This document shows, piece by piece, positions 26,526 to 33,973 of a stretch of DNA of 64,000 nt. The notes beneath the pieces were generated by a model. It had not been told where the DNA came from. It ran no database searches and was given only the letters and a program-made list of their open reading frames with translations. Position numbers and translations under genes: made by a program. The DNA is taken from contig NZ_MBES01000016.1 in assembly GCF_001954195.1 (NCBI RefSeq), positions 111,918-175,917 of the forward strand, in the 5' to 3' direction. Position 1 is the first letter of the stretch, and every line of letters begins with the position of its first letter. Origin of the DNA: Mycobacterium sp. IS-1264 (GTDB lineage: Bacteria > Actinomycetota > Actinomycetes > Mycobacteriales > Mycobacteriaceae).

Positions 26526-27197
26526 TCACCTATCCCGGCGGACTCCCCTCCCGTTTACGAGCTCCAGCGCCGCCGCGACGAGGGGCTTGGCCCACTCCGG
26601 TGTCGAGGTCAAGTCGGGCGGCCCGACGATCCGGCCGCGCTGCATGTGCAGCACCAAGACCGGCCGCGGTGTCTGTCCCTTCGCCGGGTCGGCGGTCGCG
26701 GAGTTGTCATACACCCGCAGCTCGGTCAGCACAGGCAGCAATGTCACGAGATTGATCAGGCTGTGGCGGCAGCGGCGTCGGATGTCGGCTTCGGGAATGT
26801 CATGCCCGCCGCCGCGGACCCGTTGCCGGACTCGCGCGATGTGGGCGTCGTCGGTGTCGAGCCCGACGTAGAAGACGTGGATTTCGATGCCACGCTTGGC
26901 GGCATCGGCCAGCAGCCGCGGCATGGTGTTGCCGCCGAGTGTGGTCTCGAACGTGAAATCGAGGCCTTCATCAATCGCCCGCTCCAGCAGCTTTCGGCCC
27001 TGGTCCCAGGCCGCCGCGTTCGCCTCGGTCTGGCCCAACTCGGGGTTGGCTGCCATGATCTCGCGCGCCGCCTCGTCGGGGTTGTAGTACTCACCGCCCT
27101 TGTCGCGGATCGTCGCGCCGATGATGCTGCTCTTGCCGGCGCCGTTGACGCCGGCCAACACGTGGATCTGCGGCGGCGCCGTTGGTTTGCGAACCAT
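26526..27197 (-). CDS. Zeta-toxin-family nucleoside/peptidoglycan-precursor kinase
   Basis: This 223-residue P-loop protein has Walker A GVNGAGKSS (residues 16-24), then NPDEAAREI and FTFETTLGG, as in zeta toxins and related AAA kinases. Zeta toxins phosphorylate UDP-N-acetylglucosamine-type precursors and poison wall synthesis. It lies 13 bp downstream of a small gene that looks like a Phd/YefM-type antitoxin, so the two form a toxin-antitoxin operon. The classic epsilon antitoxin is absent. Toxicity is inferred. Confidence 0.85.
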   Translation of the reverse strand: MVRKPTAPPQIHVLAGVNGAGKSSIIGATIRDKGGEYYNPDEAAREIMAANPELGQTEANAAAWDQGRKLLERAIDEGLDFTFETTLGGNTMPRLLADAAKRGIEIHVFYVGLDTDDAHIARVRQRVRGGGHDIPEADIRRRCRHSLINLVTLLPVLTELRVYDNSATADPAKGQTPRPVLVLHMQRGRIVGPPDLTSTPEWAKPLVAAALELVNGRGVRRDR

Positions 27198-27210
27198 GGC
27201 CCGCCTTGGA

Positions 27211-27594
27211 TCACCGTCGCCGGGCCGCGCGCGCCGCCTTCACCGCCGCGGCTCCCAATTCCTCCGGCGTGGCGTCGAAGGCCGCGGCGACCCCGGCTTT
27301 TGCTTTCGGTGTCTGCATGGTGGCCAGCAGCTTGTCGAAGCGCTCGCTGAGGTCGTCGAGGGCAGGTGTGACCGGCGCGGTCAGCGCCTCGAATTCGGGA
27401 TAGGACAGCAGCACCGCCCGAGGGGTGTCGTGCTTGGTGATCACCACTGCCCCGTTGAGTGCGGCCTCCTCAAAGACCGTGCCAAACTCGTTTTTGAGGC
27501 GGCTGGCGGTCACCCTGGGCACGTCGACCAGCTTGCCATCGCGATTGCGGAACGAGACGGTGGACGCGGCGCCCGCCTTGGTGGTTGTCTGCAT
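27211..27594 (-). CDS. Probable antitoxin of the zeta-type toxin (Phd-like)
   Basis: This 127-residue protein has an N-terminal DNA-binding-like part: VPRVTASRLKNEFGTVFEEA, then GAVVITKHDTPRAVLLSYPE, the pattern of Phd/YefM antitoxins. A flexible Ala/Lys-rich tail (KAKAGVAAAF, AAAVKAARAARRR) could wrap the toxin. It precedes the zeta toxin gene. The ATG at 27594 is preceded at the right distance by a TAAAAT -10 element, so the mRNA may be leaderless. Antitoxin function is inferred from order and fold. Confidence 0.82.
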   Translation of the reverse strand: MQTTTKAGAASTVSFRNRDGKLVDVPRVTASRLKNEFGTVFEEAALNGAVVITKHDTPRAVLLSYPEFEALTAPVTPALDDLSERFDKLLATMQTPKAKAGVAAAFDATPEELGAAAVKAARAARRR

Positions 27595-27601
27595 ACGAGC
27601 T

Positions 27602-27607
27602 ATTTTA
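27602..27607 (-). promoter_or_regulatory. -10 element (TAAAAT) of the antitoxin-toxin operon
   Basis: TAAAAT on the minus strand ends seven bases before the antitoxin ATG, so transcription would begin at the start codon. The region 27601-27630 is unusually A/T-rich and repeats the word AAAATAG on the minus strand, which may be part of the autoregulatory operator. Confidence 0.5.
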
Positions 27608-27710
27608 GCCGTTTTGTCTATTTTGTGCATAGGCCAAAACTGTGGCGGACGGCGTGCTACTTAGCCGAGATGGATTGCGGTGAACCGAGAAGTTGTTCGG
27701 TCTGGAACGG

Positions 27711-27893
27711 TCACATAAAGCGCTGGCGGTACGTCTCGTCGTTGATCCCGTTGCGCGCGAAAGGATTTGCCGCGACGGCGGGTGATTCGCCCTCTCCTGC
27801 CGGCCGGCGGTGTTCCCCTTCACGAGGTGCCAGATGGCGCGCGGTAAGGGCAATGAGCATGATGACGACGGTCGCCCAGCAGTACCAAGGCAT
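27711..27893 (-). CDS. Small membrane protein with degenerate SHOCT-like tail
   Basis: 60 residues: an N-terminal hydrophobic helix (MPWYCWATVVIMLIALTA), a polar spacer and a C-terminus ANPFARNGINDETYRQRFM. The tail has the shape of the SHOCT motif (RFARGEID-x-EEY-x-RR) of small mycobacterial membrane proteins, but eroded. No ribosome site of note. Too short for a confident family call. Confidence 0.6.
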   Translation of the reverse strand: MPWYCWATVVIMLIALTARHLAPREGEHRRPAGEGESPAVAANPFARNGINDETYRQRFM

Positions 27894-28279
27894 CGACGCG
27901 GCCTCCCCCGATCGGATCCCGTCAGAGTAGGCAGCTGTTGTTGCGGCAACGCTGCCCGTGGTGATCTGCTTGCTACAACCTGCTCACCGGCAACTCTTGA
28001 GGGCGGTGAGGTCGTCAGCGATTCGAGGTTGCCCGGATGGACGCGCGCCAGGGCTTGCGCCGCTCGATGACGTACGTTTCACGATGCTGGCGCGCCCACC
28101 ATAAGCGCAGGGTCTGCGTATCGATAGGTGCAGTTGGCTCGTCAAAAGGCGATGGTGCGCTGTACATGCGGCCGTTCCTGCTCAATTGTAGACGTATCCG
28201 TTCACTATGCGAAGGAGCATACTCGCGCCGCCGAAGGAACGCTAGCGGCTACTAAGGGAGCTTTGGAAGGCACGCGCGC
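27894..28279. other. Intergenic region, no convincing gene
   Basis: These 386 bp lie between two minus-strand genes. Short plus-strand frames here are Arg-, Cys- and Ser-rich and start without ribosome sites. No palindrome of note was seen. Confidence 0.55.
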
Positions 28280-28578
28280 CTAACCGGCGGGCGGTACCAC
28301 TGGTGGACGGCAGATGTTGGCGGTCGGGTCCCACCACCAGCCGTTGTCACACGCCAACGGTTGCGGTCCCACCCCGAGCGGCCGGCACACGTTCGCCGTG
28401 GGGTCCCACCATTGGCCCGGGTCGCATGCCAAGGGTTGCGGCCCGACACCCAGTGGCCGGCATACGTCGCCCGTCGGGTCCCACCACTGGCCTGGGTCGC
28501 ATTGCTGAGGTATCGGCCCTCCCGCGGGCCGGCACACCTCGGCCTTCGGGTCCCACACATCGCCGTTGCCGCAGTCGG
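28279..28578. repeat. Tandem 75-bp coding repeats
   Basis: About four 75-bp units encode the Cys/Trp modules. The two central units (28354-28428 and 28429-28503) are most alike and share the words GGTTGCGG, GGCCGGCA and GGGTCCCACCA at matching positions; the outer units are diverged. Copy number could vary between strains. Confidence 0.75.
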
Positions 28579-28672
28579 CCCAGCTCACTGCCGGAGTTGC
28601 GATCGTTACGGTGGCCATCGTTGCCCACGCAACCATGGCGACGGAAACCAGATGGCGAATGAATGTCCTCAT
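28280..28672 (-). CDS. Secreted Cys/Trp tandem-repeat protein
   Basis: This 130-residue protein has a Sec signal peptide (MRTFIRHLVSVAMVAWATMA, cleavage after SWA) and then four repeats of about 25 residues. Two are nearly identical copies of CDPGQWWDPTANVCRPLGVG; the first (CGNGDVWDPKAEVCRP) and last (CDNGWWWDPTANICRP) are diverged. Each repeat has two Cys spaced 12 apart and aromatic residues, so each probably forms a small disulfide-closed loop. The ATG at 28672 gives the signal peptide its right position. The function is unknown; small Cys/Trp modules often bind polysaccharide. Confidence 0.88.
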   Translation of the reverse strand: MRTFIRHLVSVAMVAWATMATVTIATPAVSWADCGNGDVWDPKAEVCRPAGGPIPQQCDPGQWWDPTGDVCRPLGVGPQPLACDPGQWWDPTANVCRPLGVGPQPLACDNGWWWDPTANICRPPVVPPAG

Positions 28673-28760
28673 TGCGGGCCTCCCCCTAGCCGTATGCATT
28701 ATCGAACCCGGCCCAGCCGGACAGGTCAAGCACCGGTTTGCTCCGGCTACCGTGAATTCT

Positions 28761-29207
28761 GTGACCACGCCTACCGAACAGCCGGCTGACGAAGCTGACA
28801 TTCGACACCGGATCGACGCACTCGCCGGTGCCATTCGCGCCCGGGATCTCGAGGCCGTGATGTCGGCTTACACGACAGATGTTGTGTCGTTCGACATCGA
28901 GCCGCCCCTGCAACACGTGGGGACGGAAGCGAAACGGAAGAACTGGGAGCGCGTATTCGCTGCCTACGAGCAGCCGGATTACGAGATTCGCGACCTGACG
29001 ATCACCGTGCGCGGCGACGTCGCATTCGCGCACAGCCTCAATCGGCTCAGCGGCACCCTGAAGGGGGGAAACACGACCGCCGGTTTCTGGGTTCGAGCGA
29101 CGGTGTGTCTCAAGAAGGTCAACGGCCGCTGGCTCGTCGCGCATGACCACGCGTCGGCACCCCTGGATCCGGCAACCGGTGCGGCGCTGCTGAATCTCGA
29201 GCCCTGA
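28761..29207 (+). CDS. SnoaL-like/NTF2-fold protein
   Basis: This 148-residue alpha+beta-barrel protein has the SnoaL/DUF4440 pattern: RIDALAGAIRARDLEAVMSA, YTTDVVSFDI, FAAYEQPDYEIRDLTITVRG and RWLVAHDHASAPLDP. The GTG at 28761 places the fold at the N-terminus. These proteins are cyclases, isomerases or ligand binders; the reaction here is unknown. It is divergent from the secreted repeat protein, 88 bp apart, so they share a promoter region. Confidence 0.88.
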   Translation: MTTPTEQPADEADIRHRIDALAGAIRARDLEAVMSAYTTDVVSFDIEPPLQHVGTEAKRKNWERVFAAYEQPDYEIRDLTITVRGDVAFAHSLNRLSGTLKGGNTTAGFWVRATVCLKKVNGRWLVAHDHASAPLDPATGAALLNLEP

Positions 29208-29334
29208 CCGGGCGTTGGCGCCGCGCCTTCGGGAGATTGGCAGTATTTGGCAGTTCGCGGGGTGGCCCCGGCAGCTGCTCTCGGGCTTCGATTGGGGGTG
29301 GGTCGGCACCGAAGCACGAGGAGGAACAACCGAC

Positions 29335-30195
29335 ATGGCAGAGCTGGCGCTCCCCCAGGGCACAATCGAATATCAGGAGTTCGGACCGCAGGATTCTCCG
29401 CATGCGCCGGTGCTGTTCGTCCACGGCATCCTGGTCGACGGGCGACTGTGGCGCGAGGTCGCTGAAGGCCTGGCGCGCCGCGGTTTCCGTTGCATCGTGC
29501 CGACGTTGCCGCTCGGCTCGCACACCATCCCGGTCAGAGATGCCACGGCGCTCTCACTGCGCGGTGTTGCGGAGATGATCAACGACGCGATCGTGGCCCT
29601 CGACCTTTCCGATGTGACCCTCGTCGGCAGCGACACCGGTGGCGGGATATGCCAACTGCTTGTCGACGCTCATCCGGACCGGATTGGACGGCTGGTGCTC
29701 ACCAACTGCGACGCCTTCGACAAGTGCCCGCCCTTCCCGTTCGACCTCGTGTTCGCGTTGCTTCGCGGCCCCATCTCGATCAAGGCGCTGTTCGGACAGA
29801 TGCGGTTGCGGGCGCTGCGCAACTCGCCACTCGGCTTCGGCCTGCTGATCAACCATCCCGATCCGGACGTCACCGCCGCGTGGCTGCAGCCCTGCCTCAA
29901 GGACGCACGCATCTGCCGCGACCTGGCGGCCCTGTTGCGTCAGGTCGCGGTCACCGATCTCACCGACGTGGCCACCCGACTTCCCCGGTTCACCAAGCCC
30001 GTCACGCTCGTATGGGGACAGCGGGACCGCTGCTTTACCCCGGGCTTGGGCCGGCGCCTGGCCAAGCAGTTCGTCGACGCCAAGCTGATCGAGGTTCCAG
30101 ACGCGAAAACCTTTGTCTCACTTGATCAGCCGGACGCGGTCATCGACGCGATATCGGATATCGCCGCCCGCAGGCCCGGGGCTGGGCTGAGCTAG
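29335..30195 (+). CDS. Alpha/beta-hydrolase with Asp at the nucleophile position
   Basis: This 286-residue protein of the haloalkane dehalogenase/epoxide hydrolase branch starts MAELALPQGTIEYQEFG. It has VLFVHGILVDGRLW at the oxyanion strand and VGSDTGGGICQLL at the elbow, giving Asp where esterases have Ser. A later segment, LPRFTKPVTLVWGQRDRCFT, holds the acid. At the place of the usual catalytic His the sequence reads AKTFVSLDQPD, with no His. It may therefore work differently or lack classic hydrolysis. GAGGAGG (29319-29325) serves the ATG. Its stop overlaps the convergent gene by four bases. Confidence 0.88.
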   Translation: MAELALPQGTIEYQEFGPQDSPHAPVLFVHGILVDGRLWREVAEGLARRGFRCIVPTLPLGSHTIPVRDATALSLRGVAEMINDAIVALDLSDVTLVGSDTGGGICQLLVDAHPDRIGRLVLTNCDAFDKCPPFPFDLVFALLRGPISIKALFGQMRLRALRNSPLGFGLLINHPDPDVTAAWLQPCLKDARICRDLAALLRQVAVTDLTDVATRLPRFTKPVTLVWGQRDRCFTPGLGRRLAKQFVDAKLIEVPDAKTFVSLDQPDAVIDAISDIAARRPGAGLS

Positions 30196-30992
30196 TCGGT
30201 CGACGGGGTGAGCTCCACGTGCACCGTGCGACCGAACTTGGACCGCATGAGACGGTGCGTCAGCGGCACCACGACGCCATGCAGGATGGGATATTTTTGC
30301 CGCAGCAGCCGCCCAACGTTGCGGTACTCAGCACCCTCCAGGATGCGGGCAGTGCCGGGCTGCACGGATCCCGTTGGCTTGCCCGATGCTGTCGCCGGGC
30401 CGAACTCGACGCTCGGGTTGCGCCGAATCCGGCGAACTTTGATCGCCCGCTCGAAGCTGCGGAAGTAGGCGCGGTCGCCGTCGACCACAATGCTGACCGG
30501 GCTCGAGCCGGGCGTGCCGTCCTTTCGAAACGTGATCAGCCGGATCGTCTTCTGCCGCACGAATCGCGCCAACGAGGGCGTGGTGGCCGTGCCGACGGCG
30601 CCAAGAACGTAGCCGAGCTGACGCAGCCGCAGCGCGAACGCCGCCACCAGCAACACCGACACCACGCCGAGCGCCCACGCCTGCGCCGCCGAACCGCCCA
30701 GGTCGAGGTCCATCACGTGGTTCACGGTGTGCAGGGTGTTGGCCACCAGAAAGCCCGCGAGCGTGGTGGCCAGGGCGTCCGCCCAGATCAGCGCGAGCAG
30801 GAGCCCCACTCCTAGGCCTATCTGGAACGCGCCGAGATCGTGCAGGAAGTGCCGGTGCACATCAAAGCCAACCGCATTCGCAAATGATGTCGGACCGATG
30901 AGGCACCAAATCCCGATCCCCGCGGTGATCGTGCCGACCAGTGCCGTCACCGCGACCAGGTATACCCGCGCCAGGCTGCTCAAGCGATTCAT
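30192..30992 (-). CDS. Four-helix membrane domain fused to a PPOX/deazaflavin-type domain
   Basis: This 266-residue fusion has about four membrane helices in residues 8-130 (e.g. LVAVTALVGTITAGIGIW, GLLLALIWADALATTLAGFL). A C-terminal split-barrel domain starts near residue 140: RFVRQKTIRLITFRKDGTPG, SIVVDGDRAYFRSFERAIKV, RRIRRNPSVEFGPA. That domain resembles PPOX-class F420-dependent oxidoreductases. The membrane half would hold the cofactor domain at the inner face. The ATG at 30992 is chosen over a start 36 bases upstream. Stop codon shared with the neighbour in CTAG. Confidence 0.85.
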   Translation of the reverse strand: MNRLSSLARVYLVAVTALVGTITAGIGIWCLIGPTSFANAVGFDVHRHFLHDLGAFQIGLGVGLLLALIWADALATTLAGFLVANTLHTVNHVMDLDLGGSAAQAWALGVVSVLLVAAFALRLRQLGYVLGAVGTATTPSLARFVRQKTIRLITFRKDGTPGSSPVSIVVDGDRAYFRSFERAIKVRRIRRNPSVEFGPATASGKPTGSVQPGTARILEGAEYRNVGRLLRQKYPILHGVVVPLTHRLMRSKFGRTVHVELTPSTD

Positions 30993-31158
30993 CACGCCCC
31001 CTCGTCCGCGTTGCTTGTTTGTCTTCAATCGCTAGACGTAGTAGCGCGCCGACATGTGACATCACGACCGAAGGTCAACCGACGATCCAGCGATGAATTC
31101 TTGGGCCGCCACCGGTCATACCTTTGAGACTGACAGATCGAGAGCAAAGGTTGATTCC

Positions 31159-31845
31159 ATGCCTAACGCCCTACCGCCAATTGTTGATCACCAGACGTGG
31201 CGCGCCGCCCTCGACGAACTGCGCAAGCGCGAAAAGGCCGCCACCCGCGAACTGGACGCGATCGCCGCCCAGCGGCGCCGTCTGCCGATGGTCGAGTTGC
31301 CCGATTACACGCTCATCGGCGCCGACGGCCCGATCCGGCTGGTCGATGTGTTCGCTGGCCGCTCGCAGCTCATCACCTACCACCACATGTGGTCGGACGG
31401 CGCGGAGTGGCAGTGCAGCGGGTGCACGGGCTTCACGTCGCAGTTCACCCGGCTCGAGTTCCTCGACAGCTATGACGCCCGCTTCGTCATCGTCACCAAC
31501 GGACCGATCGACGAGGCACTCGCGTACAAGCGGAAGGTCGGCAACCGGATGGAGTGGTACTCGTCGTCGGAGAGCTCGTTTGGCGCCGACATGGACGCGC
31601 CGCCGGGCGGCGGCTTCGCCGTCAACGTGTTCCTGCGCGACGGCGACACCGTGTATCGCACGTGGCATACGAACGGGCGGGGCACCGAGCAGCTCAGCCA
31701 CAGCTTCGCGCTGATCGACATACTTCCGTGGGGCCGTCAGGAGGAATGGCTCGATTCGCCCGAAGGGTGGCCGTCGCGCCCGACATACTCGGGTTGGCTC
31801 GACTCTCCCGATATCGCCCGCGCCTACGGATCCAGCGACAAGTAA
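31159..31845 (+). CDS. DUF899 thioredoxin-like protein
   Basis: This 228-residue protein has the DUF899 pattern: an N-terminal coiled segment (LRKREKAATRELDAIAAQRR), then LITYHHMWSDGAEWQCSGCT with a CxxC-type pair. It continues through WYSSSESSFGADM and FLRDGDTVYRTWHTNGRG to LPWGRQEEWLDSPEGWP. The fold is thioredoxin-like and the Cys pair suggests thiol chemistry. The ATG at 31159 is preferred over 31093 because homology begins there. An SRPBCC gene follows 9 bp later, so they are likely co-transcribed. Confidence 0.9.
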   Translation: MPNALPPIVDHQTWRAALDELRKREKAATRELDAIAAQRRRLPMVELPDYTLIGADGPIRLVDVFAGRSQLITYHHMWSDGAEWQCSGCTGFTSQFTRLEFLDSYDARFVIVTNGPIDEALAYKRKVGNRMEWYSSSESSFGADMDAPPGGGFAVNVFLRDGDTVYRTWHTNGRGTEQLSHSFALIDILPWGRQEEWLDSPEGWPSRPTYSGWLDSPDIARAYGSSDK

Positions 31846-31854
31846 GGACAACGG

Positions 31855-32331
31855 ATGACCATGACCGCCGAACGCTACGTCGTCACCCGCACGATCGGCG
31901 CGAGCCCGGCAGCGATTTTCGCGGTCCTCGCCGATCCGTCCCGGCACGCCGCCACCGAGCCCACCGATTGGGTCCGCGATGCCGTGGACACCACACCGAT
32001 CACCGCCGCGGGCCAGATGTTCGCGATGAACATGTACTTGATCCGAGCCGGCGGCGACTACGTCACCTACAACCTGGTCAATGTGTTCGAGAAGGATCGC
32101 GCGATCGGGTGGATGCCGGGTGTGCTCGACGACGCCGGCAACCACAATCCCGGCGGCTGGTTCTGGCGCTACGACCTCGCGCCGAACGGGGACGGCACCG
32201 ACGTCACGCTGACCTACGACTGGAGCGGCACGCCCCAGGAGTTCCGCGAGCGGGTCGGCGAGATGCCCATCTTCGGTGAGGACTATCTTGCCGATTCGTT
32301 GGCGTCCCTCGAGCGATCCGTCGCGGGCTAA
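31855..32331 (+). CDS. SRPBCC/polyketide-cyclase-type protein
   Basis: This 158-residue START-like protein has an N-terminal strand-helix (YVVTRTIGASPAAIFAVLAD) and the long C-terminal helix (EDYLADSLASLERSVAG). It differs from the AHSA1 protein at 19190-19612 and belongs to the dehydratase/cyclase branch. It is nine bases after the DUF899 gene and probably in its operon. Its ligand is unknown. Confidence 0.85.
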   Translation: MTMTAERYVVTRTIGASPAAIFAVLADPSRHAATEPTDWVRDAVDTTPITAAGQMFAMNMYLIRAGGDYVTYNLVNVFEKDRAIGWMPGVLDDAGNHNPGGWFWRYDLAPNGDGTDVTLTYDWSGTPQEFRERVGEMPIFGEDYLADSLASLERSVAG

Positions 32332-32403
32332 CCTCTGCTTTTTCAGCAAATCCAGCGTTAGGCTCCTCGGTGGCACGGTCACATCGCGCATCGGGAGCCC
32401 GCT

Positions 32404-32979
32404 ATGAAGTCAGACGCGCACGAACCGGCGATAGACCCACGCCGGCTACGCGAATTCACCGCATTCGACAAGTTTTCGGATCACGAGCTGGAGCGGCTCG
32501 TGCAAGCGGCGCATCACACGTCGCGGTCGGTGCCATGGCCGCTGATTCGTGAGCAGACGCCGTCGGACGCGTGCTACATCCTGCTCAGCGGGGAGGCAGG
32601 GGTGTACGTCGGCGACGACCGCATCGCCGTCTTGGGGCCGGGTGAGGTGATCGGCGAATCCGCGCTGCGCCGTGGAAAATTGCGTTCCGCGACCGTGACG
32701 ACGATGGGGCCGGCCGAAGTACTGCGCATCGAGCGCGACGATCTCGCCCGCTTGCTCGACCAGATACCCGCGCTCCGTGAAACCATGGACGCGACCGCCG
32801 CGCAACACGTCCCTGTCACGCCGCCACCGAAACCGAAACCGGCGCGCTCTAAGCTAAACGCCTCGCTCCCAACGGAATTGGTCGAGCGGTTCGAGCGGGC
32901 CGCAGACCATGCCGGTGTGGACGTCGCGGGCGCGCTGGAGGCGGCGGTCTCCGACTGGATCGAACGACACGGCACATAG
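32404..32979 (+). CDS. Cyclic-nucleotide-binding-domain protein
   Basis: This 191-residue protein has a cNMP-binding jelly roll at about residues 15-125: FTAFDKFSDHELERLV, YILLSGEAGVYVGDDRIAVL and GPGEVIGESALRRGKLRSAT, the last being the phosphate-binding cassette with the key Glu and Arg. There is no catalytic or membrane domain. A short Pro-rich link follows, then a helical tail ELVERFERAADHAGVDVAGA that may dimerise or bind a partner. It has no HTH of the CRP kind. It may be a cAMP-sensing adaptor. Confidence 0.85.
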   Translation: MKSDAHEPAIDPRRLREFTAFDKFSDHELERLVQAAHHTSRSVPWPLIREQTPSDACYILLSGEAGVYVGDDRIAVLGPGEVIGESALRRGKLRSATVTTMGPAEVLRIERDDLARLLDQIPALRETMDATAAQHVPVTPPPKPKPARSKLNASLPTELVERFERAADHAGVDVAGALEAAVSDWIERHGT

Positions 32980-32987
32980 GTGCCGGA

Positions 32988-33899
32988 CTACTGCGGGTGG
33001 GATGCCAGGTAGTCCCCCACCGGGATCGGTGATGTCGCGGCATACCCGATGGGCAACAACACGTCGCCCGCGTTCGTGTAGCAATAGACATCCCACCGGT
33101 AATAGCCGGCAAACGCCGCGGGATCGGCGGCGATCAGCGTCGCGTATTGATCGACCGCGCGCACGTATTCGTTCGCGTGGTTGTACCGGTAGATGGCGCG
33201 ATCACGGTCGCTGGCAAAGCCATTCGCGGCGAGGTAGCGGCCCGCCGCCATGATGCTGTCGTGGGGCGACCCGATGTCGCCGCCCGCCCCGTAGGTCGCG
33301 AACGTCGCGGGCAGGAATTGCATGGGCCCTTGCGCGCCGGCGGTGCTCGCGCCCACGATGCTGCCGAAGCGAGTCTCGATGAAGTTGATGGCGGCCAAAT
33401 AGTTCCAGCCGACGCCGGTTTCCGACTCGGCCTGATGGTAGAAGCCCAGCAGCTGCTCGGCCGGAGCCGGCGACTCGACGCGCCACGCGGGAAGCGTGCT
33501 TCGCACCGGTGTCATCGCGGTGAGCTGTCGGCGGGCGTCGACATTGCGGTCGTAAACGTCGAGCAATGACGAAGGGATGCGCGGTCGGGTCGTCGCATCC
33601 CATTCGGGGTGCCGACCGATGGCCCGATAGGCGGCCTGCTGACGATGCGCCGCCGCTACCAGCGCCGCCTCCCCCGTCGCTGGGTCACGCAGCGCGTTTT
33701 CGTCGGCGACGAGGTCGTCGGCCAACTGCGCGGGGTCGGACGCCAGGTGTGGCTGCGCGCCGTCGGACGCGTACGGCGCGTCGGCCAGCATGGTGATCGA
33801 GGCGAGCTCGATGCCCACTGGTGCGGGATGCGTAGACCCTGCGAGTGCGACCACGATCGCACCCACGCCCACGACAGCGACTGCATGGTTACGGCTCAC
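32988..33899 (-). CDS. Exported lytic transglycosylase-like protein
   Basis: This protein of about 303 residues has an N-terminal signal or anchor (HAVAVVGVGAIVVALAG). Its C-terminal SLT domain has NFIETRFGSIVGAS with the catalytic Glu, GAQGPMQFLPATFATYG, and AAGRYLAANGFASD, then YNHANEYVRAVDQYATLI. It should cleave peptidoglycan to 1,6-anhydro products outside the membrane. GTG 33899 lies nine bases from GGGAG at 33909-33913; GTG 33908 is the alternative. Stands alone downstream of the M42 peptidase gene. Confidence 0.9.
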   Translation of the reverse strand: MSRNHAVAVVGVGAIVVALAGSTHPAPVGIELASITMLADAPYASDGAQPHLASDPAQLADDLVADENALRDPATGEAALVAAAHRQQAAYRAIGRHPEWDATTRPRIPSSLLDVYDRNVDARRQLTAMTPVRSTLPAWRVESPAPAEQLLGFYHQAESETGVGWNYLAAINFIETRFGSIVGASTAGAQGPMQFLPATFATYGAGGDIGSPHDSIMAAGRYLAANGFASDRDRAIYRYNHANEYVRAVDQYATLIAADPAAFAGYYRWDVYCYTNAGDVLLPIGYAATSPIPVGDYLASHPQ

Positions 33900-33973
33900 G
33901 TTGTTCACTCCCGTCGAGAAGTCGGGATAGGTCAACGGTAGCCGGTGTGTCGAGGTGCCGAGCGGCCGCAGCC

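Noticed and set aside
28037..28255. Plus-strand small protein
   Set aside because: Arg- and Cys-rich reading with no ribosome site and no family signs; treated as non-coding.
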